A stretch of DNA of 64,000 nucleotides, from the NCBI GenBank assembly GCA_963970005.1, contig CAXAMN010018702.1, positions 1 through 64,000 of the forward strand, read 5' to 3'. This stretch comes from Durusdinium trenchii. Its lineage: Eukaryota > Sar > Dinophyceae > Suessiales > Symbiodiniaceae. A program made the position numbers and the translations under genes. Each line of letters starts with the position of its first letter. The stretch's first letter is position 1. The notes beneath the pieces are model-generated. The model was given only the letters and a program-made list of their open reading frames with translations, did not search any database and was not told the origin of the DNA. Below, one piece after another: positions 35,461-47,691 of this stretch.

Positions 35461-38400
35461 GGTATCACGTGGACGACCACTTCCGCGCCCAGCTCACAGA
35501 GCCACTCACCTTATTCAGCAGTTCCCAGACACTCCATGGGACTGGCATATAGATGTGGGTGGTTTGAGGGTCAATCTAGGTAAATATTCCACACATGGAG
35601 TGTTTGAGGTTGTGTTCTTCGTTTTCGAAAGTGGAGTTGTCCGTTTCGAGCTGGCTTCGAAACATATATAGAGCTGTCACGAAGTGCATTTTAAGAAAGG
35701 CCAGCACGTGTTTTGCTATTAGGTGTTTGAATTTTTGGGAGCTTCCACTGAGCCACTTGAACTTTCCAGAAAAACTGCAGTCAGCAAACGACAGAAACCG
35801 CCCAGGCTTTATCGGCTCTTGCTTCCAAAGGGTGGGAATTTGCTGGACCTCTGCAGTCAGCATGACTCTCACCTACCTCCAGAGGCGCGGTCGCTGAATG
35901 GGGGGTCCATGGTCGCGTCGCGTCGGTCTGTGGAGATGGGATGTTCGGGAGGACGGGCGAAGCCTGACTGGTCAAGCGAGTCGTCCATCGCTTGGACTGG
36001 TCAAGCATTGGAATCCGGCATCGGTCCGTTGTTTTTCCTCAATCCTGAAAGCAGAATGACCACGTGGGGGGGGGGGAAGGCTATCAGCCTATGGCAGTGG
36101 GTCATGCCGGATAGTCGTTTCTGGGATCAAACGCTAAGCTCACTGCAAGTAACCTGCAACAGAATGGCCTTATCAACCGTAAAAGGAGGTGAATCACCGG
36201 GATTGCTACAGTGCACGGGCAGGGCTCAGCCTTTGTCATCAGTGAATCTCACACGTGCTGGCAGGTGGATTACACCCTGACAGTTCATGGCATGAACCAG
36301 TTGCTTGGGCGCAAGCAGAAATAATACAGAATCCTTTGCCTTTGGGTGGGTTTTCGAGGCTACAAAATGCTACAAACACCATTGGGAGCTTTGGGCTCCA
36401 GCTTCGATGGTTGTAGGTGCTTCAGGTCCCAAGAAAACCATGGCTCAACTCAAGGGGACTGCTTTGTTGCTTCGCCACCGCCAAGGACGCGGTGCTCAGG
36501 ACTGGGAAGAGCGGGCCAGGGAACCTTTGAAATCATTCCAACAGTGAAACAAGAGGTGCTCAGCCTGGGCCATTCAGATAATCCTGGGGTTGTTTGTGTG
36601 ATCAGTGCTGAATAAATACAAGCTGAACCACCTTCACCAGTATCCCAACCGGTCAGTGGATTCCTTCTTTTTCACGGATTCTCAAGACCATGATATAGAT
36701 GTTTGATTCATCCAGTCAAAGCCAAGTCCGTGCACTGAAAACCCCCCATGCTGCCAAATGAACTATAACCTCCTCAACTTTGCAAATTTATTGTCCGCTC
36801 TCTCTCTCTCTCTCTCTTTTTTGGGGGTTTCTTCCGGAACCGGACGAGGCCTAAAAAAGCTTCACCGAAATGGTGGAGCTGGACATGATGGACGTCCAAA
36901 GCAATTGTCATTCCCGATGAGGATGGTGGTTCAGTGACCAGCTTCTTTTCAGGAGAGAGCGGCTTCGGAGCCAGGGGTATCCATATTCCCCATTGAACAG
37001 GGAGGGGAGTTCCCCAACCCCTTGCTAGATGACCTTCGTTTGAAAAGGTGTTCCGTTTGGAGCAGGTGTGAAAACAGGCTTGACCATGGGTGACCTGCCT
37101 TCAGTTCGTGAAGGTTGTTTCCCGGATTCTGGAAGAACTTCTGGTCAGCTTGGAGGAACTACCAGTGTTGCGTCTAGACGTCTCGGATGTCAACAAGGAC
37201 CCCCACTATGTAGGGGTGGTGCATGGACAAACACACCCTGAAGCATCCTTAAACCATCCTATATATAACCGTAAAAACTTATTTCAAGGGGGGTCAATAG
37301 ACTATATATATAGGGACTTCAAATGCGGGGTCACCACCCGCCCTGTTTCCTTGTCCTTCTTCACCTGCCAAAGGGGGGACACCGAGTCTCCCCCGGAGCG
37401 CCGAGCCGCCCCAGGTTGGAGTTGCTCGCCAACTCGAGGGCCTCGGAGCGCTTCACCCGGAACTTCAACGAGGTGACCGGGCGACAGGTGGTTGCGCAAG
37501 AGAGGTTGTTGGTGACCGTAAAGGGGTACCATACCTGGGCTGGTCAAAGAAAATGGTGCTTGAACCTGTGTTGGCTTGAGGCGAATGTTCTCCGGACGGG
37601 ACCGATGTGTTTTTGTTTTTGTTTTTTTTTTGCGTGGGGTGCTCAAAAAGATATCCTGTAAGATTCAAGGGGTTGAGATCCCTGGACCCTGAAAAGATGT
37701 TGTCTTTTTTGGCCTCGCCGGAAAACATGCCGCATAAAGATGCAGAATGTGCGTGACAGAAACATGACACCAAAATGACGCAGAAGCAACACAAAGAAAA
37801 TGTCTCCTTTTGGTGGCAATAGAACAATAGATCAGGATCCGCCACCCATCACTGGTTCCAGAATTTGTTTATCAGGAGTTCATTTGATTTGATATCTTAG
37901 CATAGGCGGTCTTCCCGTCAACTACTCGTTCTTGCCCGATACTTAGACGTTCTTACCGGTTCCTACCTCACTACAATCAATAGTTGGGTGGACAAAGGAA
38001 TGGTAGCCTTTTGGGCGAGTGAGTGACATAAGTCTCAAAAACTTTAGACTGGACTAGAGTCAGGTGGCAAGTGTTTGCTTTCTCAAAGCTTGTTCCTTCA
38101 AATTCGGGTTCTGGCTTTTGAAAATAGAGTTTGCATGTGGTGAAAAACAGGAATATATAACTACATCTTGCACTTACACTAAGAAGGCATGTCTGACGCC
38201 TGCATGTAAGAATGCATGTAATTCTGCCTGCAGTGTTTGATCCTCCTTGTCAGGTACAGGGGAAAGTAGAGGCGAATAAATTGACATACTAGTTCTTGGA
38301 GTAAAATGTATCGACCAAACAGGGGTTGAGGGGCAAAATAATATTCAGTTTTAGGACAATCCAATATACATTTTGTTTGGACCCCCCGTGTCATTGGTCT

Positions 38401-40680
38401 TTGCTGTCTCATCGTTCTCGTCAAAGAACACTTGTCCACACCCCCGAAAAGACCCTTGGCCGCTGCAGATCCTCCCGAGGACCCCAGCCTCAGCAACCTT
38501 CCGAGCAACTCCTTCGATGCGGTGCCCTGGCCGTACGAGGAGTGGCGCCGGAAGTTCGGCCGTGGGTGAGAGGACCAATGGGACCTCGATTGGCATGCTT
38601 GCAAACACCAGAATCTACCACCCAAAGGTGGGTCCTATGGAAAGTCTTAATTAATATGTCTTATATAGTTTTAATGCAGACACCTTGATTTGTTGAGCCT
38701 CACCTGAAGCAGTGTGCGGGATCTGTTTACTTTGTGGTTGTTTAATGTCAGCGTCATCCACATTTTAGCTGATGGGCTATCCGCAGTCTACAGTGCCACA
38801 GCGGTGTGCTGAATAGGATTTGACTGGATAGGGATGGCCCTTCAATTTACAAACCTCTTTGAACCGGACGCATGTTCCCTTCATGTGTTTGTCTTCTCTT
38901 TCCCCTTTTGTATCTTCTGGGGGCGTAGTGTACTCGAACAGTTGGTGTAAATGTACCGGACAACAATCCACGCACACGATTTTCCCACGCAACGCGGGAC
39001 AAGTTCGTGCAGTGACCGGATCCTCTGCAGAAACCCTCGTGAGCCGTCGGGTGACCTGTCGTCATCGCCGTCGCAATCCATGGGACCGGAGGATTTGCCC
39101 ATCAATTATGGTCATCAAGGCCAGAGGTGGGTTTCAACTGTGGTTGTGTTTTTTTAATTGTTTGTTCATTATTGTTTCAGGGCAATTCATATAAAGGTAA
39201 CTGTTCAGGTCCCATGGATTGTGGGTCTGTGAGAGGACTTGACCGAAGTTGATTGACGTTTTCCTCTCATGAAGGCTTGTAGTCGGACGTCAGTATGTTC
39301 TCCAATCAATTTCTCAGAGGGTATGTGGATCCTTAGGGTTTGTTTCGTCCCGAAGCTATCCTGTACCTTTCTCACCGTGGAAGGTTAGACACGGGACCTC
39401 GATCAATTCAATTTTTGTTTAGTCTGTCGGCTGTCGGTTGCTTGACGAGCGAGGATTCGCCACTCGATGCCACTCCCAATCTGTCACCTGGTGACTCATC
39501 TGTCCATCGGTGTGCGATTTCGACATGCATCTCACATCATGCCGAAGAAACGCGTGACCACCCATGGTCAATTGAATTCTTTGTTTTTTGGATGCCCAAG
39601 ACCTGGGCAGTTGCTGAGTTGCTGTTAGGTGCTCATGACGGTGTCCATTCAGTACATGCAGCGGCCGGTGGAGCTGCTGAAGGAGGAAAGGCTTTCGGTG
39701 GTGCACATCCTTTGGGTCCTAAACCACCGAGTCTTTTGGGTCGGTGAACACCCCAAGAAGATCACGTAGGATCCATACAAAGCACCCAGCAACACGTGGT
39801 GGTTATGATTTGATGTATAGACTCTTGATTCATAAACCCCTCAATTTGAATGCAGGAACTCGCGGACGATCCAATCGCGCGCTCCCCCCAATTTGAATTG
39901 GACATCCTCTTCATATATGGGGGGGGTATGGTCGGTATGGTCCTCAAGAGTCTACAAAAAACCATCACCACTCGCCCGTTTCCCCGCATCTCTTCGCCTT
40001 GGCTTTCGTCCGCTGAAATCGATCCCTCGCCCTCGTCCGGATCCTCGGTCCGGATCGTCGTCCGTTCCGGTGAGGCCGCGAGAGTCCTGAAGCCCGGTGG
40101 CCAATTGATCGTGAGCTTCTCCAATCGCAGCCTGGTCCGTGCGGACGGGGACAAGTGGGACACGTGCGCCGTTTGGGGGGGGCAAAGGCCCTGACTGGGT
40201 GGAGTGGAGAGTGGTGAACACGTGAACGTCTTCGACCGAAAGGGTTGTTGCCAAGGCCCAGGTGGCCCAGGAGAGTTCTGAATGCCTGACTTCTTGGACA
40301 TCCTGCCTATATACCGAGTCAGTTGATAATTATAACCTAAAACAATTTTTTGGGGGGGTTGGTTTCCCCGCCATGACATCAAGCATATATCAAATAAATA
40401 TTGAGGGAGTCAGGCCGTCAGGCCAGCTAGCGGCTAGAATTCTGAGATGCAAGCTGGGTGAAAGAACATCATAAAGATTCTCGCAAGTGGTGAGAGTTTC
40501 TCGATGTTTATGTATTCGGATTCGGAACATTGAACAAGCAACACCAGACTTCATTCCTTCTAGTAGCTTCTTGTTACTAGTAGCGATGGCCTACACCTAG
40601 TAGCTTCTTGCTACTAGTAGTCTTCATTCTTCTACCAGGCATGTTCTTCACCAAAGCCATCGAGATTTGGCGAGCGCAAC
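35461..40680 (+). CDS. Class I SAM-dependent methyltransferase, six visible exons, partial
   Basis: Exons: 35461 to about 35500 (YHVDDHFRAQLT), 37415-37472 (ELLANSRASERFTRNFNE), 38480-38521 (DPSLSNLPSNSFDA), 39629-39685 (VLMTVSIQYMQRPVELLKE), 40075-40129 (AARVLKPGGQLIVSFSNR) and 40639 to about 40680 (MFFTKAIEIWRAQ). Phases agree at the last four joins (donors AG|GT, G|GT, AG|GA, A|GC). The order LPxxSFDA, QYMQRPVELL, RVLKPGGxLIVSFSNR, FFTKAIxIW matches the post-I region of a methyltransferase family widespread in cyanobacteria, algae and plants; the substrate is not known. The exon with the SAM-binding motif I (expected after AQLT, before 37415) was not found. An exon-like frame at 37105-37197 lies inside this gene but does not fit the family. 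The C-terminal part beyond 40680 was not found. Confidence 0.75.
37105..37197 (+). CDS. Possible 31-codon exon, leucine-rich
   Basis: The acceptor CTGCCTTCAG, a frame containing ILEELLVSLEELPVLRLDVS, and an AAG|GACC donor make this look like an exon. Its content is LRR-like and does not match the surrounding methyltransferase, so it may be a chance frame, an alternative exon or a relic. Confidence 0.3.
39818..39954. mobile_element. Short hairpin element, copy 2, in methyltransferase intron
   Basis: The ends TAGACTCTTGA and TCAAGAGTCTA are perfect inverted repeats, and the sub-terminal AACCCC pairs with the G-run near 39920. It shares ends and centre with 28397-28480. It sits in the intron between exons 39629-39685 and 40075-40129. 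Confidence 0.65.
40558..40622. repeat. CTAGTAG-family repeat just upstream of a splice acceptor
   Basis: Two modules (CTAGTAGCTTCTTGTTACTA and CTAGTAGCTTCTTGCTACTA) lie 17-80 bases before the acceptor at 40638 of the methyltransferase exon. Confidence 0.8.
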
Positions 40681-41132
40681 GAAATATGAAGCTCGGAGGT
40701 CCACCTCTCTGAGGGCGGATGGGTCGGTTAAACCGAAAAAGACCCGGACGAGCGTGGGTGAAATCCGAAGACCAAGCGTGATGGTTACCCACTTCCAAGT
40801 TCACGTTCATTATATAACAATCAGTGGAGATCAAGGTCATTCAGACCTACAGTTTGGTGTTCAGACCAGTTGGCATTGGTTGAATATGTATATAATATAC
40901 AGTATATATTTAATATATTGGCATGTGCGTTCTTAATGCCATATTTCCCACTCCTTGCAGAGCAACATTTTGAAGGGTCGCGCGTTCACAACTAAATATT
41001 GTTCACTCTTTTAAGGGGACGATTGCCCCAAGGACCATGGAATTGACATCAGATAGAGGCTTATATTTGATAAACTGTACTCAGGGTCCAGCAGTCTCAA
41101 ATGCATTCCCTGGAAGAGGCCACATAATTTCT

Positions 41133-41235
41133 TTCAAAGACGACAAACCCCATTGTTGCAGCTTTGGGGCTTCTTGTTGGAGCCCTGTTCTTGGGTAGAT
41201 TACACCATAAGGAATGCCTCTATAACTGATCATTT
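41133..41235 (+). repeat. Dispersed repeat, copy left of the methyltransferase block
   Basis: GGGGCTTCTTGTTGGAGCCC, GGGTAGATTACACCATAAGG and CTGATCAT match the copy at 58762-58835 in the same orientation, and the reverse-orientation cluster at 59870-60360. Confidence 0.8.
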
Positions 41236-41280
41236 TTTCTCCAAACAGTTTACTGTTGGGGTTCTATCTTAGAAAAAAGA

Positions 41281-41692
41281 GCTGGCCACACTCACTGGCC
41301 GTGCCCCTGAACTCTGTGGCTGGGCTCTGTGGCCCGGCTCTGTGTCCGGGCCTTGTCCTCCTCCTGTTCCCCAAACGAGCTGGCCACACTGACTGGCCAC
41401 GCCCCTGAACTCTGTGGCCGGGTCTTGTCCTCCTCTTGTGCTGCTGTTGTCCTTCTCTTGTCCTGCTGTTGTCCTCTGGCCACGCCCACCTGCCCTGGCC
41501 ACACTGATTGGCCACACCCCTGAACTCTGTGGCCAGGCTCTGTGGCCGGTCTTGTGCTCCTCTTGTCTTCTCTTGTCCTGCTGCTGTCCTCCTGTTGTCC
41601 TTCTTTTATCCTGCTGTTGTCCTCTGGCCGCGCTGACCAGCCCTGGCCACAATGATTGGCCGCACCCCTGAACTCTGTGGCCAAGTGTTTAG
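41281..41692. repeat. Minisatellite of about four imperfect units
   Basis: The core GGCCACACTGACTGGCCACG, CCCCTGAACTCTGTGGCC and blocks of CTTGTCCTGCTGTTGTCCT recur at about 41281, 41380, 41491 and 41640. Open frames across it on both strands are a by-product of the repeat. Confidence 0.85.
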
Positions 41693-42274
41693 AATGCTGA
41701 GTGACGTCCAATCGGATGTCCGCGAAAGAAGCGGGTTCGCGTAGGGGCCCGTCTCACACAGTTGATAGATGGGGCGCCCGATAATGTGCCTGTGAGACCC
41801 ATTGGACATTGTCATTTTTCAATAGTATGGTCAACAGCTGGAGAGGAGTCTGGCCGAACAAATAGCGACGTCGGTGCCAACAAAAATCATTCATGAATCA
41901 GTTTGCTCTTGGGGGAAGGTAGGCCGTACCAGGAAATCGTTTTTTGACAAATATTGGTTATAGTGTGCGTGGGCCTCTTTGTCTGTTGCCCACTTGGATC
42001 TATTTGGATCTATATATAAAATGTGTGGATCTATATATAAATAATGTGAGGATCTGTTGGAAAAAGGTCAGGATGGAAAATTCACAGGTTGCCTCACCCA
42101 CTCCTGACACATCTTGGAGTTCACTCATTGGCTCTAACTTTTTTCCCCTCTCACACTGCCTTCAAAGTCTCTGGGAGTGTGTGTGCGGAAACGCACGCAC
42201 CTTGCACAAATATGGATTTGGCCAATGTGGCAACCCATCAAATCTGAATCGAACTGATTCATCAAAAAAGTGAA

Positions 42275-45200
42275 TCACCCCCGTTTGCGGCCCTTGGGCT
42301 TAGGGGCGGCTGCTTCAGGCGGCTCAGCTTTGCTGCGCTTCTTAGCCGCAGCCTTTTTCTTCACATCCGGGTCAGGTGCACTCCTTAGATTCAAGGTAAA
42401 TGCTGGGGGATAGGAAAAAGTATTTCTGGGGCTTGGGGGAAAATGTGTCCCCACAAAACACCAATGATGCGCCTCCCCAAATCACCCATGAAAAATTGCC
42501 AAAATTTGATTGTGTAGTCACTGTTGTCTGTGTAAAAAATCGGTTTCTCAAAACCACTGAAATCATCACCAATTATACAATTGGAGTTCTGTGGTAAAGG
42601 TATGCCTCTCCAAATAACAAACAACACAAATTGAACCCTTGCTCCCCAAATCGCCAATGAAAAAACAAGAACAATTACAGAATGCTGGCAACTTGGAAAT
42701 AAACGCTTCGAGTACAAACTAGCATCTGTTTCGGTTTCTTCCCAAAGTCTTCAAACCGACTGCGAAGGGCCGCTGGGAAGTCCTTTGGTGAAATGCCAAA
42801 GGTCTTGGCAATCGTAGATGCGACCTTTCTGGCGCTTGCCAGCTGTTCCTCTGGCTTCGCATCCTGGCCCAACACCAAGCACTGCGTCGCCCCCAAGCAG
42901 CTCACAACGTTGGCAATGTTGCGCTGGATGTCCTGTCCAGTTTTGCAAGTCCAGCCAAATTAAAATGGAAATTAATGGCATGGCGGCATGGCCGTAACAG
43001 ATTGCTTTACAGTTTTGGCCTTAAACCTCAGGTATGTTGTTACCCCCGAGCCTCCATCGACTCTTTGCAACTCGCCATGACCTGGAAAATGCCTGAATCT
43101 TCTGGCTTCATGGCGAGAGCTGTCTGAAAGTAGTTCAAGAATTCATGAAGGCCACCATGAAAGTCCACAAGGACTTGGATCTCCTTTTCACGCTCATGCT
43201 CTCCCTCTTGCGACATCATCCACAGGACATCGTCCAACTTCCACACTTCAGCCGCAGCCAAAATTGGCCTGGGAATGAAGGAGCACAGGATCGAGAGTGG
43301 AGTTGTAAAAGAAACATCTGATGGAATCATTGGAACCAAACACACTTTGATTAAAACAATCGAGTCAACCTCCTGTCTTGCATTTGTTTTCTTTCACCCC
43401 TCCTGTACTTTTCCAACGTCTGAAGTATTGGCTTTGCAGAGTCCTTCAACTTGGTGATAACCTTGTTAATGTTGCGCTCAACAGCTTCCACAAATGTCTG
43501 GGTCTTCGAGACTTCCTCCGGGAAGAGGGCTTGCAAAGACTGTGAGGACAAACTCTTGATTGTCACCAAAGACTTGGTGCGAACAGTTAGCTCGCTCACA
43601 TCCGTGGTCGTGGTTTCCGGAACTTTCAACTCCTTCAGAAAGGAAGCCTGCGCGATGACAGAGCTGAAGGACTTCAGGGATGCAGGTAGGCTCTTGCAGG
43701 AATTGAGGTACGCCCAACCACCATCAGGGCCCTTGTCCTTGACAGTGCTCTGGATCCATTTGGAGGCTTCTGCGGCAAATCGTTCAACAAAGCGGGCATG
43801 GGCTTTTGAGAATGCTGCATGCCATAGGTCTGAATTCTCAGCTGACAGGCTCTTGACTTTGACCGCCAGCTTGTCCAGTGCATGTTGAAAAGTGCAACAA
43901 CACTCCAAGGTGATTGAACCCTCGTCTGGACATGCCATGTGGAAATCGTAGAGGGCCTTGGCCACATCACGCAACATTGTTTTGCTCTGGCATCCCAGAA
44001 CATTGCAGCGAACGTCGCCTGCCAAGGTTTTTGGACACTGTAAGTTCACACTTCAGAGCCCCAACAATTACAATTAAAATACACCCCAACAATTGATTGA
44101 GACTGTTGAGACAACATCCGCACCTTCCACCATCAAGAAGAGGAGGTACTGCTTGAGACTCAATTCAAGAATCACCGGCTCTCGAGCATTGTCAGTGGGT
44201 TTGGGATATGGTGTCGAGACCATCTGCTCAACCACTGCCAATTGATTTGCACCCCAGAGAGACTCAAGAAAAGCCCCAAAGGAGTTTGAACTGAAGTAGC
44301 TTCCATCGACAATCTTCTGAACCTTGCCCACGCTTACCCTGAGCAACTCTGCCTTGGCCTTGCCTGTTGGATCATCTGATGCCTCGCAAACAGCCATGAC
44401 CCTGCAGCAGCCTGCTGAATTTTTGATCTCCTCAAAGATTTGGTCAACCGTGTCTGTGACACCTGCCTCAAGTAGGCTGTTAAGCTTGTCCATGTGCGCC
44501 AGCATGCGATCAGCATCTTTGACAGCTGCTTCCCGAACCACGGCACTCATGGACTTCTCAACCACTTTCTGCCAAAGATTCCTGGAGGCGACCCTATTCT
44601 ACCAATTTACTGCAGGCTAGACAAATGCAACAAATGAAGTCAAATATGAGGGGTCCTTAATGCCATGCTAGCACGAAGCGACAGGTTGACTCGAGGTGAG
44701 CAGCTGTTGGACAAGGAGACCACTGTCTTGAAGCCTTCAATGAGATCCACTGTCAAATCCCCCGTGTTCTCCTCAACGAGAGTCATTGCAAGAAACTTGT
44801 GCAAATCCACCACCACTCGTGGGCTGAAGCCGCAAGCATCAGTTGCATGCAACTGATCTGTGAGAGGCATCTCACTGCATGTCCTGGGGCATCAGGGCAA
44901 AGCAAATTTCTTGAAGATTACATTGAACACGCTTTGTTTTTCTCCGACGTGGAAAGTAGAAGGACGTGACTTGTTAGACAAATCTGGCCTGGCATACTGT
45001 GGGTTCCACAGCTTCTGTGGGATGGAGCTGAGAAAGCAGGTCAAGGACTCCTCTGGCACAGTCTTCAATTTGTCCACCCATGAAAACCACAGGGTGTGTT
45101 GAAGCCGCAGCAAATCCGCAAGACTCAGCCGGCAATTCTTCTGGAGGTGCAAAGCGTGCAGTGTCAGGCCAGTGCATGTTTGATCCGCAACGGACAGAAA

Positions 45201-47298
45201 GTCAAAGAAGCCTACCGTTGGATCTCCAGTAACTTCCTGGTGCGCTGGCACACACTGATAAAATAACCAATATAAATAACCTGGACCTAAACTAAACTAT
45301 AAACATTGAAGTCGTTGAAGCTGAAATAAAGAATTTCGTTTCTTCAAGGGCCAGTCCTCCAACAGTTTGCGGGCAATGTCAGACAGCATGGCGTTCAAGC
45401 AATCTGCCGGCAACTTCGCGATGTCCTCAATAGAGCGCTGGTCAATCAGTGGGAGAGTCGAAGGCAGCTTGTCCATCTGAATGTGAGAAAACAACTGTCG
45501 CGAGTTCTCCACTTTCTCAGCCAGTGCAGAAAGCTGTTTGGACAGATCCCCTGCAGAATGTGGTCCCACCTGGTCAAGCTTTGATGAGGCCTCCATAGCC
45601 TTGTGGATCCGGTTCTCAATGTCCTTTTCTTTGATAGTCCCCTGCCAAATGGCACAAGAGGAAATCTGTTCCAAGGACATCAGTGCGGCTTTGCCCTTGG
45701 AGATCAATTTGTCGTTCTTCTCAGCGTCTTTGGCTTTCTGTTTTGGCTTTGGGGCCGAAGTCTGGTTCTTCTTGGAGCCTCCAAACCCAAACTCAGATGA
45801 TGACTCAGACTGCTCTCCCTCGGAAAGCACCTCGGCCGCATCATCTTCCATCACAGCTGGTCCGTTGAGAGCCTCGTCGACCTTCTCCTTTCCAAGGGTG
45901 GTGGATTCAACAATCGTAACAAGTCCAACCAGTCACTACAAACGTCTACAAGGTCTTTGGAACTTAAAAAACACAACACAACCTTTACTCTCCTGCCTGC
46001 GTGTTCATGTTGGGCTTCAATGATGCAGACTCTCGTTCATGATGTGCATCGCGAGCACTGGAAGCTTCAAACTCACTCCGCTTCACAGCAGCTGAAGCCA
46101 GCTTCGCCCCAACTCTCACCTTCCGCTTCTTGTTGTCTGGGAGAATGATAACGCCTTCAATTCCTCTGTCGTCCTGGTTTGGGTTGGGTGTCAAGATGGT
46201 TTTCAAAACATAGAAATTAACAAAAACGTCTAAAATAGTCTATTGTGATACTTGTTGTAAAACAAATTATAGCTGGTTCTCCCGATTCCAGTCCTGGCTC
46301 ACTTCCAATCCCTTCTCCTCAGAGATTTGTATGGCAACAAATGATTGTATCACGTCCCGTCTATCTGCAAAGATAAATGAAACACGCAAAACATTAGAAA
46401 TCAATGATTGGGAGGGCGAGTGGCATTTACCACCCATCCCTTCTTGGCTGCTGCAGTTTTGTACCGTTTCTTGACGTCCGGTGTGGCATGCTCAGCAAAG
46501 AAATCATCAATGCTCATCCACTCCCCCTCCTGGTAAGTTCAAAAGAGGTGTCCTCAAAAACATAATTGCCCTCCAGAAAAGCCTGCTATGTATATTGCAA
46601 TCCTTGGAAAAAAATGAAAGACACTGAAAGGCTGTCAAACCGTATCTTCCGAGCCACCTCGAAGAAGTCAACATATGACTCTTTGCGACGCTCTGTGTAA
46701 AGCTTCACGTCTATGGATTCATGCCGTGGGCGCGCTTTTGGGTTCAGACATACTGTTTGCACATGCCGGCGTCTTAGAGCCATGAACCTGAGATGATACA
46801 GGGCACAAATCAAATCCAAGGTCCCCTACCTACTCAACATCACACTCACATACCCTCAGCCCCTTGAAACAAAACTTGCAGAGTGATGGACTGAAGCAAA
46901 TCTCAAGCAACTTGGTGAAGATCGCTGCTATGGTGAACAGGATTTTCAAGAACTCTGCAACCGTCATCTTCCCAAAGCTCCCTCGCTTACAATAGAAGCA
47001 GACACAGCAAAGCGCACGTTCGTTTGGCTTGCTACAAACAACCAGCTTTGGATGATTCGGAGGCGCATCCTAGCAGGCAAAGAAAGCACGCTGTCCAAAT
47101 CTAGTTTACTGCAGCACTAGATCTGGATCTAAAAAAACAGTTTCTCCAATTTTTCTCCAGAGTCCTGTCCTTATCCTGCGTTCCAAACTGCTGTTTGCAA
47201 GCTGGACATGTTCCCTCTTCCCAAGGGATGTCCACGTCCCCTGCTTCTTCCTCAGGAGCGTCAGGAGGAGCGACACCATCACCTTTGTCACAGCTCAT
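42275..47298 (-). CDS. Unknown 1,153-residue nuclear-type protein, 14 exons, complete
   Basis: Exons (minus strand): 47298-47176, 47069-46861, 46787-46658, 46529-46439, 46364-46282, 46173-45997, 45887-45357, 45254-44971, 44883-44656, 44581-44124, 44018-43403, 43268-43052, 42932-42727, 42383-42275. Total 3,462 bases, a closed frame from ATG to TGA. The N-terminus is cysteine-rich: CPAC at 31-34, then Cys 53, 62, 63, 65, 68, 99, 105 and 108, likely metal-binding. An acidic, serine-rich and lysine-rich linker near residues 280-310 (EGEQSESSSEF) precedes a long helical region. The last 36 residues are lysine- and alanine-rich (KKKAAAKKRSK) and end KPKGRKRG, a likely nuclear localisation signal. 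I do not recognise the family. Of 13 donors, 7 are GA, 3 GC and 3 GT; a few could shift by alternatives. It lies 394 bases downstream of the DNA methyltransferase stop, same strand. Confidence 0.8.
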
Positions 47299-47691
47299 CT
47301 CACAAGGCAAGAAGTTGACGATCAGCGGTCACAGCCTTCTCCAAGCCCAAGTGCAACACGAGCCAAAATCTGTCACATGACATGAACAAAAATGCACTTG
47401 AACAGCCCCATCAACAAGAGCTCAACCACCAAGAGCGAGTTCCACAACAACAGGGCGCACGCAGCAACTACAATTCAACAGGCAACTAGTCTGGGTCACT
47501 GGAACGTGGGTGCGGCGGATGACGACTGCGATATCGGGAAAGCAACTTTGCCATAGCATACCCCAATCACATCAGTCAAATGCTGATACTACCCCTATGT
47601 GCTGAAGCCACGAGTCATCTCAGTCCAATGGCCAGCGGAACAATGATTCAAAATTCTAAGCTTCCAGAGCGCGGCGGAAACACTAGACACT

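Larger units (their letters stand above)
40681..42274. other. Convergent intergenic region with repeats
   Basis: This stretch separates the plus-strand methyltransferase from the minus-strand gene ending at 42275. It holds an AT-rich patch (40880-40920), one copy of the dispersed repeat also clustered at 58.8-60.4 kb (41133-41235) and a minisatellite (41281-41692). The end of the methyltransferase gene may be here but I could not place it. Confidence 0.5.

Noticed and set aside
41264..41711. Overlapping frames on both strands with repeated peptide units
   Set aside because: They follow the minisatellite period in several frames and show no independent coding sign.
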